Shown here: positions 42,108 to 51,263 of the stretch, piece after piece
How positions within the stretch are numbered: position 1 is the stretch's first letter
Layout: the number at the start of each line of letters is the position of its first letter
From: M30B19 sp041741535
GTDB lineage: Bacteria > Planctomycetota > Planctomycetia > Pirellulales > Pirellulaceae
NCBI GenBank assembly: GCA_041741535.1
Contig: JBGSJV010000139.1
Coordinates: 87,250 to 151,249 of the forward strand
Length of the DNA stretch: 64,000 bases
Direction: 5' to 3'
Notes under the pieces: generated by a model
What the model was told of the DNA's origin: nothing
What the model saw: only the letters and a program-made list of their open reading frames with translations
Database searches by the model: none
Translations under genes and position numbers: made by a program

Positions 42108-45005
42108 TTAACTCGCGTTGTTGGCGAGCTCGCAATCCTTTGTTGCCGCAGTATCCGATTCGTCATAACTTTGAACCGGAGGGCAGGAGCAAACCAGATT
42201 GCGATCTCCATAAGCGTTGTCGACGCGACCGACCGGCGGAAAATATTTGACTTGGCGGTCTTGGTCCGGATCGGGGCAGACGGCAATCTCTCGCGAGTAG
42301 GCGAGCGGTTCCTCGCTCAAGATCGAATCCAGCGTGTGCGGTGCATTGTGCAACGGGTTATTGTCGGCCGGCCAGACACCGTTTTTGACCTGCAAAAATT
42401 CGGCGTAGATCTGATTCATGGCTCGGCAGAAGCGATCCAATTCGACCTTGGGTTCACTTTCGGTCGGTTCGATCATCAACGTTCCGGCAACTGGGAACGA
42501 CATCGTCGGAGCATGGAAACCATAGTCGATCAAGCGTTTAGCGATATCGTCCACCGAGACCTTCGCGGCTTTGTCCATCGTTCGAGTATCGATAATGCAC
42601 TCGTGAGCAACCAGTCCGTTGCTTCCCGCATACAAGACCGCGTAGTTCGGTTGCAGCTGGCGAGCCAAATAGTTAGCGCTGAGAATCGCAACCTGAGTGG
42701 CCTTGCGTAGGCCGGCCGCGCCCATCATGCGAATGTACATCCAGGAAATCGGCAAGATACTTGCGCTGCCAAAAGGAGCCGCGCTGACCATCGCGCCGCG
42801 CCGTTGTGGGTGGATGCCATCTTTGGGCAAAAAGGGCGCCAGATGTTTGGCGACACACACGGGACCGACTCCCGGTCCACCGCCGCCGTGGGGAATGCAG
42901 AACGTTTTGTGCAAGTTCAGATGCGACACGTCGCCCCCAAACTTGCCGACTTTTGCCAAACCCACCAACGCATTCATGTTGGCTCCGTCGATGTAAACCT
43001 GGCCACCGGCTTCATGAACCAAGCGACAGATCTCCGTGACGCCTTCTTCGAAGACACCGTGCGTCGACGGGTAGGTGATCATGATGGCGGCAATTCGGCC
43101 GGCGTTGGCCTGAATCTTGTCTTGCAGGTCGCTCAAGTCCACGTTGCCATCCGGATCGCACTTGACCACGACCACTTTCATATTCGCCATTTGCGCACTG
43201 GCCGGGTTCGTCCCGTGGGCGCTGCTGGGGATTAAGCAAACGTCCCGATCGAAGTCTTGCCGTGATTCGTGGTACGCCTTGATGGCCAACAGACCCGCGT
43301 ATTCGCCTTGCGAACCAGCGTTGGGCTGCAGCGAGACTTGATCGTAGCCAGTGATCTCGCACAACATCGACTCCAATTGATCGACCATCTTTTGATAGCC
43401 AATCCATTGATCGACGGGAGCATACGGGTGAATGCCGTTGAATTGGGGCCAAGTCACAGGCGTCAACTCGCTGGCGGCATTGAGCTTCATGGTGCACGAA
43501 CCCAGCGGGATCATTGCTCGATCCAGAGCCAAGTCCATTTCCGACAGGCGCCGCAAGTAACGCATCATTTGCGTTTCACTGCGATTGGCGTGAAAGACCT
43601 CTTGCGTCAAGAACCGATCTCCGCGCCCATCGGCTTCGGTCAATGGGGACTCGGTCGACGGAGTGATCTGCGAAATGCCAAAACAACCGAGTACGGCCAA
43701 GACATCGTCCGTCGTCGTCGTCTCATCCAGTGAAATGGCAATTTGGCCTTCGGCGACATGACGCAAGTTGTAGCCAGCAGTGACGGCGTGTTTCAAGACT
43801 CGTCCGGCGTTTTCTCCGCAGTCAATCGTTAGAGTGTCGAAGAACTTGTCTACCAAAAGTTTGAAGCCTGCAGCACGCAACGACGCAGCGAGATCCGTGG
43901 TCAGACGATGAACGCGATCCGCGATTTGGCGTAGGCCTTCCGGACCATGGTACATCGCATAGAGCGTGGCCATGATCGCCAAGAGAGCCTGGGCGGTACA
44001 GATATTGGAGGTGGCTTTCTCGCGGCGGATGTGTTGCTCGCGCGTCTGCAAACTCAAGCGGAAAGCGGGCTTTCCATGACGATCGATCGACTGACCAACC
44101 AATCGACCCGGCATGGTTCGCTTCAATTCGTCGCGCGTGGCCATGAACGCCGCGTGGGGACCGCCTAATCCCAAGGGTACGCCGAATCGTTGTGCACTGC
44201 CAACTGCGACATCGGCCCCCAAGCTGCCCGGTGACGTCAATTTGGTAAGCGCCAACAAATCCGTCGCCATGACGACATACGCGCCCTGAGCATGGGCTGC
44301 CGCCGTCAGGCTCCGGTCGTCGCGAATCTGGCCACTGGAGCCCGGGTATTGCAGCAATACACCAAAGACTCCGTCCCACGAAATTACTGGTTGGCTCTCG
44401 TCGAACAAGACGACCTCAATTTGCAGAGGCTTGGCTCGTCCGACGACGACATCGATGGTTTGAGGATGGCAATCGCGTGAGACCAAGAAACGTGTGCGAT
44501 TGCCCTTACTGCTGCGCTGACACAAGGTCATGGCTTCGGCAGCGGCTGTCCCTTCATCCAACAGCGATGCATTGGCGATAGGCAATCCGGTCAATTCGGC
44601 GATCATCGTTTGAAAGTAAAACAGGATTTCCAATCGACCTTGAGAGATCTCGGGTTGGTACGGCGTGTACGCAGTGTACCATGCCGGATTTTCCAGGACG
44701 TTTCGTTGGATCACTTTGGGCGTGTGGGTGCCGTAGTAGCCTTGACCGATGTAAGACTTGAATACTTGATTCTGCGCCGCTATCGATTGCAGTTCTGCCA
44801 GAGCCGCTTCTTCGGTCACACCCTCCGGCAGGTTAAGCAATTGATCCAACCGAATCTGCTGCGGCACAACGTCGAGAGTCAATGCATCTAAGGAGTCGTA
44901 ACCCAGCACTGTCAGCATCTCGCGAATTTCATGTTCGCGTGGACCGATGTGACGCGCGACAAATGGGGCCAAAGCAGCGGCCGAAGAACCGGGGGAAGCA
45001 GCCAT
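42108..45005 (-). CDS. gcvP: Glycine dehydrogenase (decarboxylating), P protein
   Basis: The full-length, fused P protein (965 residues) of the glycine cleavage system, which decarboxylates glycine and passes the aminomethyl group to GcvH. The N-terminal half shows FVARHIGPREHEIREML, YIGQGYYGTHTPKVI and NASLLDEGTAAAEAM. The C-terminal half shows the PLP Lys in HLNLHKTFCIPHGGGGPGVG at about residue 698. GGAG lies 9 bases before ATG 45005. gcvT and gcvH are not in the window. Expression is probably set by the tandem glycine riboswitch in its leader (45090-45265). Confidence 0.96.
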   Translation of the reverse strand: MAASPGSSAAALAPFVARHIGPREHEIREMLTVLGYDSLDALTLDVVPQQIRLDQLLNLPEGVTEEAALAELQSIAAQNQVFKSYIGQGYYGTHTPKVIQRNVLENPAWYTAYTPYQPEISQGRLEILFYFQTMIAELTGLPIANASLLDEGTAAAEAMTLCQRSSKGNRTRFLVSRDCHPQTIDVVVGRAKPLQIEVVLFDESQPVISWDGVFGVLLQYPGSSGQIRDDRSLTAAAHAQGAYVVMATDLLALTKLTSPGSLGADVAVGSAQRFGVPLGLGGPHAAFMATRDELKRTMPGRLVGQSIDRHGKPAFRLSLQTREQHIRREKATSNICTAQALLAIMATLYAMYHGPEGLRQIADRVHRLTTDLAASLRAAGFKLLVDKFFDTLTIDCGENAGRVLKHAVTAGYNLRHVAEGQIAISLDETTTTDDVLAVLGCFGISQITPSTESPLTEADGRGDRFLTQEVFHANRSETQMMRYLRRLSEMDLALDRAMIPLGSCTMKLNAASELTPVTWPQFNGIHPYAPVDQWIGYQKMVDQLESMLCEITGYDQVSLQPNAGSQGEYAGLLAIKAYHESRQDFDRDVCLIPSSAHGTNPASAQMANMKVVVVKCDPDGNVDLSDLQDKIQANAGRIAAIMITYPSTHGVFEEGVTEICRLVHEAGGQVYIDGANMNALVGLAKVGKFGGDVSHLNLHKTFCIPHGGGGPGVGPVCVAKHLAPFLPKDGIHPQRRGAMVSAAPFGSASILPISWMYIRMMGAAGLRKATQVAILSANYLARQLQPNYAVLYAGSNGLVAHECIIDTRTMDKAAKVSVDDIAKRLIDYGFHAPTMSFPVAGTLMIEPTESEPKVELDRFCRAMNQIYAEFLQVKNGVWPADNNPLHNAPHTLDSILSEEPLAYSREIAVCPDPDQDRQVKYFPPVGRVDNAYGDRNLVCSCPPVQSYDESDTAATKDCELANNAS

Positions 45006-45089
45006 CGGGAGGACTCCGAATCAGGGGAATGGAAAGGACAATCCACGTGGGCGAACGCCAATACGAGCGCCAACCTCGCGGGAGTACCA

Positions 45090-45265
45090 AACCCCTCTGT
45101 CCATCTACCTGAGAGTTGTAGTCGCGCGGGCGACCGTCCCCTTCGGTGGAAGCCGCACGCTGTGTCGGCTTCACTCTCCAGAGAAGGTGTTTCAATCCTG
45201 GCGGTCCATTTGCCTGAGCGATTCAGGGTTGACTTGCACCTTCGGCGTTTCCTCGTCCCGCGAAC
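45090..45265 (-). ncRNA. Tandem glycine riboswitch upstream of gcvP
   Basis: On the minus strand the leader shows two aptamer cores. The first (about 45198-45262) has AGGAAACGCCGAAGGTGCAA and then CGCTCAGGCAAATGGACCG. The second (about 45093-45185) has TCTGGAGAG, CCACCGAAGGGGACGG, then AACTCTCAGGTAGATGGACA. These are the GCCGAAGG...CTCAGGCAAAAGGAC signatures of the glycine aptamer, in the usual two-aptamer arrangement. The remaining about 85 bases to the gcvP start would be the expression platform. Tandem glycine switches usually turn on gcv genes when glycine is plentiful. Confidence 0.93.
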
Positions 45266-45625
45266 AGCGGCATCGATCCAAGTTCAACGGACCAAGTACC
45301 CACCATTTGCGAGCCGGGAAAACTCTCCCGCCAAATATTCACCTTGCGACCAAGTATACCGGGGGCGAGTCCGCTTTCCAGTGGGACGGACCCAAATCCC
45401 AGCCGCGCCGTTCAAGCACCCCAAGAACGGCTCCTGAGATGGGGATTCGCGCGAAATAGGGGCCACAGGCTTCCGAATGCCACTTCAACAAACTGGGGGA
45501 AACCGATAAGCTGCTACCCGTCGCGTCGGGAACTTGTGTTGCCCGAGAGCGTCCACGTTCTATCGGACTGCCAGCGGAGTTCGAATTATCGAGCCTCTTC
45601 GCTGGGATAGGGAGTTCAGCTTTTA
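45266..45625. other. Divergent promoter region between gcvP and the amidoligase operon
   Basis: No gene is seen in these 360 bases. They should hold the gcvP promoter (minus, upstream of the riboswitch) and the promoter of the four-gene plus-strand operon starting at 45626. GGGAG at about 45609-45613 is the nearest purine-rich site before that start. No repeat or clear operator is visible. Confidence 0.4.
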
Positions 45626-46390
45626 ATGAGTCGATCACTGGCTGACTTCACGATCCTGCCCCAACCGGACGAAACGACCTGCGGACCGACTTGCCTCCAA
45701 GCCGTCTTGCGCTACTTAGGGGACGAGTTGGAGCTGGACCAAGTCATCCGCGATACACCCAGTTTGGACGATGGTGGGACATTGGGGGTGCTGCTCGGTA
45801 CATTGGCTCTGCGGCGCGGGTTTCGCGTCAAGATCTTCACGTATAACCTGCGAGTGTTTGATCCTTCGTGGTTCACGTCCGATCGACGCAAAAGCGATGC
45901 CCGGCGCAACGAACTGCAGGCCCCGCTGGAGCGTTTCCCGCAGGTCGATCTGGTGGACAAGCTCAAGCAACAAGTCCGGCTGAAGGAAGGTCAAAAACTG
46001 CACTACGCCTGCCAAGCCTACTCGAATTTTATCAAGTTGGGCGGCGAGTTGCGGATGCACGATTTGAACAAGGCTCTGATCCGACATTACCTGTCGCTGG
46101 AAATTCCGATCCTCACGGGTTTGAGCTCGACGTATTTGTATCAAGCTCCGCGAGATCGACAGCGCGATATGAAGCCGGATGATTTGCGGGGCACACCGAC
46201 TGGTCATTTTGTTGTGTTGTGCGGCGAGAAGCCTCCGCCCAAAAAGACCGTTCGCATCGCTGACCCGTATGTGCCGAATCCGTTTGCGGAGGATCGCTAC
46301 TACGATGTTAGCTTTGACCGATTGATTTGTGCGATATTGTTAGGGGTTCTAACTTACGACGCCAACCTACTGATTATTCAGCCGAGTTAA
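45626..46390 (+). CDS. C39-like papain-fold peptidase of an amidoligase operon
   Basis: A 254-residue protein without a signal peptide. The N-terminus LPQPDETTCGPTCLQAVLRY has the papain-like C39 arrangement: an oxyanion Gln at 13 and catalytic Cys at 19 in a TTCGPTC motif. The His is in TGHFVVLCG (about residue 193) and the Asp in RIADPYVPNP (about 212), so the catalytic triad appears complete. C39-like enzymes cut peptides, often after Gly-Gly. Here it stands alone, not fused to an ABC transporter. It is the first gene of an operon with two amidoligases, 7 bases ahead of the ATP-grasp gene, so it probably trims or removes a peptide tag (inference). Confidence 0.85.
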   Translation: MSRSLADFTILPQPDETTCGPTCLQAVLRYLGDELELDQVIRDTPSLDDGGTLGVLLGTLALRRGFRVKIFTYNLRVFDPSWFTSDRRKSDARRNELQAPLERFPQVDLVDKLKQQVRLKEGQKLHYACQAYSNFIKLGGELRMHDLNKALIRHYLSLEIPILTGLSSTYLYQAPRDRQRDMKPDDLRGTPTGHFVVLCGEKPPPKKTVRIADPYVPNPFAEDRYYDVSFDRLICAILLGVLTYDANLLIIQPS

Positions 46391-46397
46391 TAGATCT

Positions 46398-47867
46398 ATG
46401 TCCGTCCTAATCGTGACCAATCGCCCTGAAGACTGGCCCGCAACCATACCGGGCGTTGAAGTTGTGGATGATACGACCTATCTGACCGATAGCAAGTTCA
46501 GTGAACGACGCGGCGTCAAGGTATTCAATCTTTGCCGTAGCTATCGATATCAAACATCCGGATATTATGTTTCGCTGTTGGCCGAGGCACGTGGACACAA
46601 GCCCTTGCCCAGTGTGGCAACGGTGCGAGATCTCAAATCCAAATCGGTTGTCCGAATGGTCTCGGAAGAAATTGATGAATTGATTCAGTCGAGTTTGCAG
46701 ACACTAAAGTCGACCGAATTCGAACTGAGCATTTACTTTGGCCAGAACATTGCTGCCCGGTACCAGAAGCTGGCGCTGGCCCTGTACAACCAATTCCAAA
46801 GCCCAATGCTCCGAGCCTATTTCTCCACGGGCGGACGTTCGCGTTGGCACTTGCGAAAGGTGGACTCGATCTCGGGCAATGAAGTCCCCGCCCATCATTG
46901 GGAGTTTGTGATTCAATCCGCGAGTGAGTTTTTTGCGAATCGCCGCAGCAATTCACGACGTCGCACCGCACCCCGCTTCGATCTGGCGATTCTTCGGAGC
47001 CCCAACGATCCGCAGCCGCCGTCAAACGATAAAGCCATCAAAAAATTTGTGCGAGCGGCCGAGTCGGTGGGCATGGCTGCCGAGATCATCACCAAGGACG
47101 ACTATGGAAAGATCGCTCAGTTCGATGGCCTGTTCATTCGCGACACGACGTATATTGAGAATCACACGTATCGGTTCGCTCGCAAAGCGGAGGGCGAAGG
47201 ATTGATCGTGATGGATGATCCACAGTCGATCTTGCGCTGCACGAATAAGGTCTATCTGGCCGAACTGATGGCTCGACAAGGAGTCGCCATTCCTCGCACG
47301 ATTGTTGCCCATGAGGGAAACACCCACGAAATCGGCACAACGTTGGGCTTTCCCGTGGTTCTGAAACGGCCCGACAGTGCGTTTTCTCAAGGCGTCATCA
47401 AGGTTAAGGACCAAGCCGAACTGGAAGCGCAATTGGAAAAATTCTTGGAAGACTCTGATTTGGTAGTAGCTCAAGAATTTTTACCGACAACATTCGATTG
47501 GCGGATCGGGGTGCTGGATGAACAACCGCTGTTTGCGTGCAAGTATTTCATGGCGCGTGGGCATTGGCAAATCATCAATCATGGCGATAGCGGCAGCGAT
47601 CATTACGGTCGATTTGAGACGGTTCCCGTTGATTGGGCACCACGCAAAGCAGTGCAATTGGCCGTCAAGGCCGCTGGCCTGATTGGCAATGGTCTCTACG
47701 GCGTCGATGTCAAAGAATCCAACGGCAAATTCTATATCATCGAAGTAAATGACAATCCCAACATCGAGGCCGGAATCGAGGACGAAGTTCTGAAAGACGA
47801 TCTTTATCATCGAATCATGAGCGTCTTCTTGCGTCGCATTGAACAGCGAAAGTCGTTGCACTACTAA
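46398..47867 (+). CDS. RimK-family ATP-grasp ligase with RLAN N-terminal domain
   Basis: A 489-residue cytoplasmic ligase. The first about 190 residues (VLIVTNRPEDWP...RGVKVFNLCRSYRYQTSGYYVSLLAEARGHK) match the RLAN domain that precedes some RimK-like ATP-grasp enzymes. The ATP-grasp part starts near RFDLAILRSPND and has DGLFIRDTTYIENHTYRFA, LGFPVVLKRPDSAFSQGV (ATP-binding Lys), VVAQEFLPTTFDWRIGVLD and GLYGVDVKESNGKFYIIEVN (metal Glu/Asn) followed by DNPNIEAGIED. Such enzymes join a carboxylate to an amine, as RimK adds Glu to proteins. The substrate is unknown. It is tightly packed between the C39-like and GCS2 genes. Confidence 0.9.
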   Translation: MSVLIVTNRPEDWPATIPGVEVVDDTTYLTDSKFSERRGVKVFNLCRSYRYQTSGYYVSLLAEARGHKPLPSVATVRDLKSKSVVRMVSEEIDELIQSSLQTLKSTEFELSIYFGQNIAARYQKLALALYNQFQSPMLRAYFSTGGRSRWHLRKVDSISGNEVPAHHWEFVIQSASEFFANRRSNSRRRTAPRFDLAILRSPNDPQPPSNDKAIKKFVRAAESVGMAAEIITKDDYGKIAQFDGLFIRDTTYIENHTYRFARKAEGEGLIVMDDPQSILRCTNKVYLAELMARQGVAIPRTIVAHEGNTHEIGTTLGFPVVLKRPDSAFSQGVIKVKDQAELEAQLEKFLEDSDLVVAQEFLPTTFDWRIGVLDEQPLFACKYFMARGHWQIINHGDSGSDHYGRFETVPVDWAPRKAVQLAVKAAGLIGNGLYGVDVKESNGKFYIIEVNDNPNIEAGIEDEVLKDDLYHRIMSVFLRRIEQRKSLHY

Positions 47868-47878
47868 GGTCAATCCCC

Positions 47879-49159
47879 ATGAATCCGTACCGTTTGTTCG
47901 AAGTCTTCGGCATCGAATTGGAGTACATGATTGTCGATCGGGCAACTCTGAATGTTCGGCCCATTGCCGACAAGTTGCTCACCCGAGCCGCTGGCGAACT
48001 GACGTCGGACTACGAAGACGGTCCGATCACTTGGTCGAACGAACTGGCCTTGCACGTGATCGAACTCAAGACCACGGAGCCGGTGCGGTCGCTCGTGGGT
48101 GTCGGCGAACAATTTCAAGCGAGTGTCAAAAATCTCAATCGAATTGCTGCCGAGTTTGATGCGATGCTGTTGCCGACCGGCATGCACCCTTGGATGAATC
48201 CGTTTCAAGAACTTCAACTCTGGCCTCATGATTCGGCGGCCATCTACGAAGCCTTCAATCGTGTTTTTGATTGTCGCGGCCATGGGTGGGCCAATCTGCA
48301 AAGCATGCACATCAATTTGCCGTTTGCCAATGACGACGAATTTGGCCGTTTGCATGCCGCCATTCGTCTGGTGTTGCCACTTCTGCCTGGGCTCGCTTGC
48401 AGTTCCCCCATCGCCGACGGGCGTTCAACGGGCTTCCTCGACTACCGCATGGAAGTGTACCGTCACAACTCGGCGAAGATTCCCCAAGTCGCTGGGCAGA
48501 TTGTTCCGGAACCCGTGTTTAGTGAAACCGCGTATCACGAACAGATTTTTCAACCGTTGTTTCGCGCCATCGCCCCGCACGACCCGGAAGGGATTTTGCA
48601 GAAGCCGTTCTTGAACGCCCGCGGCGCGATCGCGCGCTTCGATCGTGGCTCGATCGAGATTCGCGTGATCGATACGCAAGAACACCCTGCGGCGGACTTG
48701 GCCATCGCCCAACTGGTGATCGCGATCTTGCAGGCGTTGGTTGCCGAACAATGGACCTCGGTCGCCGATCAACAGCAGTTGGCAACCGAGCCGTTGAGTG
48801 ACGTCTTTCGCTCGACATTACGAGGTGGGGAACAAGCCATCGTGACCAACCCGACCTATTTGCAACAGTTTGGTCTGACGTGCTCGTCAGCGACCGTGCA
48901 AGAAATATGGCGCCATTTGCGGCAACAAATATCTGCCTGCTCCGCGACCGACGCATCCCTGACTCAAGATCCGAACTTGCAGTTGATTCTCGAAGGAGGT
49001 CCGCTGGCTCGACGAATCCTGGCGGCCATGACTCCCCACAAGTTGCCGGGTACAACGGTCAACATCCCGAGCCAAGTCATGGCCGACGTCTATCACCAAC
49101 TGGCTACTTGTTTGGGCGAAGGCTGCTCGTTTGGCTCAACGACTTCGACTTCCATTTGA
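47879..49159 (+). CDS. GCS2-family carboxylate-amine ligase
   Basis: A 426-residue protein of the glutamine-synthetase fold GCS2 family (glutamate-cysteine ligase type 2, YbdK-like). Motifs: VFGIELEYMIVD (metal Glu), ELALHVIELKTTEPV, LLPTGMHPWMNP, SMHINLPFAN and ARFDRGSIEIRVIDTQEHPAADLAI. Family members couple an amino acid gamma- or alpha-carboxyl to an amine with ATP. No glutathione synthetase partner is present; instead the gene sits 11 bases after a RimK-like ligase and 13 before an N-formylglutamate amidohydrolase, so it probably makes a different gamma-linked product (inference). It is slightly longer than YbdK (about 370). Confidence 0.9.
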   Translation: MNPYRLFEVFGIELEYMIVDRATLNVRPIADKLLTRAAGELTSDYEDGPITWSNELALHVIELKTTEPVRSLVGVGEQFQASVKNLNRIAAEFDAMLLPTGMHPWMNPFQELQLWPHDSAAIYEAFNRVFDCRGHGWANLQSMHINLPFANDDEFGRLHAAIRLVLPLLPGLACSSPIADGRSTGFLDYRMEVYRHNSAKIPQVAGQIVPEPVFSETAYHEQIFQPLFRAIAPHDPEGILQKPFLNARGAIARFDRGSIEIRVIDTQEHPAADLAIAQLVIAILQALVAEQWTSVADQQQLATEPLSDVFRSTLRGGEQAIVTNPTYLQQFGLTCSSATVQEIWRHLRQQISACSATDASLTQDPNLQLILEGGPLARRILAAMTPHKLPGTTVNIPSQVMADVYHQLATCLGEGCSFGSTTSTSI

Positions 49160-49172
49160 TGGAGATGAAGTG

Positions 49173-49898
49173 ATGGCAACCATCCGACGACAAAAAACCG
49201 GGCTCGTACTTTCCTGCGAACATGCCTCAGCCGATATTCCCGCCCGCTTTCGCTCCTTGTTTGCTGGTCATGAGTCCGTATTGCGCACCCATCGCGGCTG
49301 GGACCCCGGCACCTGGCAATTGGGAAAGCGATTGTCCCAACGTTTTCAAGTGCCTGTACTGGCCACCAAAGTTTCGCGGTTGTTAATCGAAGTCAATCGC
49401 TCGCTGCATCATCCCAAACTGTTTTCCGAGTTCTCTAGCCCGCTCCAACCGGAAATCAAGCAGCAGCTGATCGACGAATATTATTTGCCGCACCGGGGGG
49501 CCCTGGAACAGCAAATTCGCACGGTGCTGAAACGTAACCATCGAGTGCTACACTTGTCGCTGCACAGTTTTACTGGCCAGTGGAATGGGGAGCCCCGCAC
49601 GGCAGATTTGGGACTGTTGTACGATCCGCGTCGATCAGCGGAATTATCCACAAGTTGTCGCTGGCAAAAAAGCTTGCGACAACGGCTACCTGGATTGGTG
49701 ATTCGCCGCAACTATCCCTATTTGGGAAAAGCCGACGGTCTGACAACAGCCTTGAGGAAAAAGTTTACGTCGACCCAATACGCGGGCATCGAATTGGAAG
49801 TGAATCAAAATCACACGCCCCCAAGTCATCACTGGCACGACATCTGTCGCGCATTGGAAGCGTCAATATCCGAATTGTTGGATGCGGATCAACGCTGA
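49173..49898 (+). CDS. N-formylglutamate amidohydrolase-family protein
   Basis: A 241-residue zinc hydrolase of the FGase family from ATG 49173, with GGAG 8 bases upstream; the frame is open upstream into the GCS2 gene. Motifs: GLVLSCEHASADIP (first metal ligands), HRGWDPGTWQLGKRL, RLLIEVNRSLHHPKLFS, LHLSLHSFTG (His ligand) and YAGIELEVNQ. Family members hydrolyse N-formyl-glutamate or similar amides. With two ligases and a peptidase upstream it may remove the product of the GCS2 or RimK-like enzyme. It is the last gene of the operon and overlaps the convergent gene's end by 10 bases. Confidence 0.87.
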   Translation: MATIRRQKTGLVLSCEHASADIPARFRSLFAGHESVLRTHRGWDPGTWQLGKRLSQRFQVPVLATKVSRLLIEVNRSLHHPKLFSEFSSPLQPEIKQQLIDEYYLPHRGALEQQIRTVLKRNHRVLHLSLHSFTGQWNGEPRTADLGLLYDPRRSAELSTSCRWQKSLRQRLPGLVIRRNYPYLGKADGLTTALRKKFTSTQYAGIELEVNQNHTPPSHHWHDICRALEASISELLDADQR

Positions 49899-50953
49899 GC
49901 CTGATACTGCTTTTGTCGCTCGGGTACCGTGGCGACCACTTCTTTGAATTGATGCTTCGTGTCCGGTTCAATTTGCTTCAACTGCTGTACCAAGTGAGAA
50001 ACTCGCTGCGGGTCATTAGCAGCGGTCTCCGAAAACGCTTGTAGGAACAGCAGCGATTCGGTGAAGTTGTGGTCAGCGGTTCGCCCGACCATAGGTTGCA
50101 GCGTTCTCGCAATCATGTCCGCCGCCAGATTGTCCACTCGCAAGAAGATATCTAGTTGGTTCGTCAGGGCATATTGCCGATCGCCCGCCGCGGTATCGGT
50201 CTTGAGAATGGCCACACAACGACCCGTCACTTTACGGCGAAACACGGGCCCCTCGTAAGTTCCGCTGCCGACGAAAATATGTTTTTCTTGGTCGCCATAG
50301 ACCAATTCGGCTGTACAGTCCGTGCCGGCTCCATCGTCGCCGGAAAACACGTACGGACCCGTCCGCTGCAAGCCCATCGATGTCACACCAAACGTCTGCC
50401 AGAGGCCAACGATGGTGTCCGGGTTGCGGATAGAAAACTGGTAGAACTGAGGGTCACATTGGATGCGACTCACGGGCAAGCGACGATAGATCGAAGGATT
50501 ATCCACGATGTCCTTGATCTTTTTTTTCCCTTCGGCGTTGAGATCGTTCCACGGGATCAACGACAACGCGTCTTGTTGGGTTTGTCGATTCGTACTTGCG
50601 GGGGACAGGACCTCGACCGAGGGCGAAATGTAGGCGGGGAGCGCGACATTAGGAGAGAGGGAGTCATTAACCACTGGAGCGCTCGACGACGGTCGCGATA
50701 CCCCGTCTTCGACCGACAACGAATAGGCTGACCGCGCTGCCGGATAGCCATTACTACTCGCCGGTGCTACCAGCGATCCACCGCTCGGCGTCGGGCTGAT
50801 TTGCTGTATGGGCACTCCAGAGATTCGGTTGCCGTGCAATGTTTGACCATCCGCGGTGTCGCTGGCAAACACTCCGACCCCAATCCCTACCACAACGGAG
50901 GCCATTCGAACGGCGCCGCGAAGTTGTTGTGGTAAACGGATTGCAAATACCAT
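49889..50953 (-). CDS. Hypothetical exported protein
   Basis: Not recognised. From ATG 50953 (a longer frame starts at 51085 but its N-terminus is not protein-like) the product is about 354 residues. It has a signal-like start (MVFAIRLPQQLRGAVRMASVVVGIGVGVFA) and about 120 residues of Ser/Pro-rich sequence. Then comes a globular part with IPWNDLNAEGKKKIKDIVDN, FYQFSIRNPDTIVGLWQTFG, YVFSGDDGAGTDCTAELVYG and TGRCVAILKTDTAAGDRQYA, ending in a helical region with QAFSETAANDPQRVSHLVQQ. No catalytic motif is seen. It is convergent with the amidoligase operon. Confidence 0.72.
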   Translation of the reverse strand: MVFAIRLPQQLRGAVRMASVVVGIGVGVFASDTADGQTLHGNRISGVPIQQISPTPSGGSLVAPASSNGYPAARSAYSLSVEDGVSRPSSSAPVVNDSLSPNVALPAYISPSVEVLSPASTNRQTQQDALSLIPWNDLNAEGKKKIKDIVDNPSIYRRLPVSRIQCDPQFYQFSIRNPDTIVGLWQTFGVTSMGLQRTGPYVFSGDDGAGTDCTAELVYGDQEKHIFVGSGTYEGPVFRRKVTGRCVAILKTDTAAGDRQYALTNQLDIFLRVDNLAADMIARTLQPMVGRTADHNFTESLLFLQAFSETAANDPQRVSHLVQQLKQIEPDTKHQFKEVVATVPERQKQYQAQR

Positions 50954-51263
50954 AACGTGCCTCGGTAGCTCGATATTCGGAACGTGTGGACCGGTTGGAC
51001 AGTCGTGGTTCGCTCCGCCAACCAACGTTGGACCGCAGAGCGATCCACGAAATTGACCAGTCGCGGACATACCCCGAACGCACAACCGTTACGTTCGTTA
51101 GCAGTTCATCGGCCAGCATTTCTAGCTGGCAACAATGTTTTCTGTGGCAAAACCGGCCAGGCATGGGGGACTGCTAGCAGTTCAATCGTTTCGAGGACCG
51201 ATCGTTGTCGGTGAACAGAGCACGGTATTTGCAACGTTCCTGAATCTGCCGATGCCGCGACAC
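50954..51263. other. Intergenic region between hypothetical protein and flavoprotein genes
   Basis: No gene is seen in these 310 bases, which should contain the promoter of the hypothetical protein gene (minus strand). A short hairpin, GCCAGC (51112-51117) and GCTGGC (51125-51130), is the only structure noted. It lacks a T-run on either strand. Confidence 0.35.
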
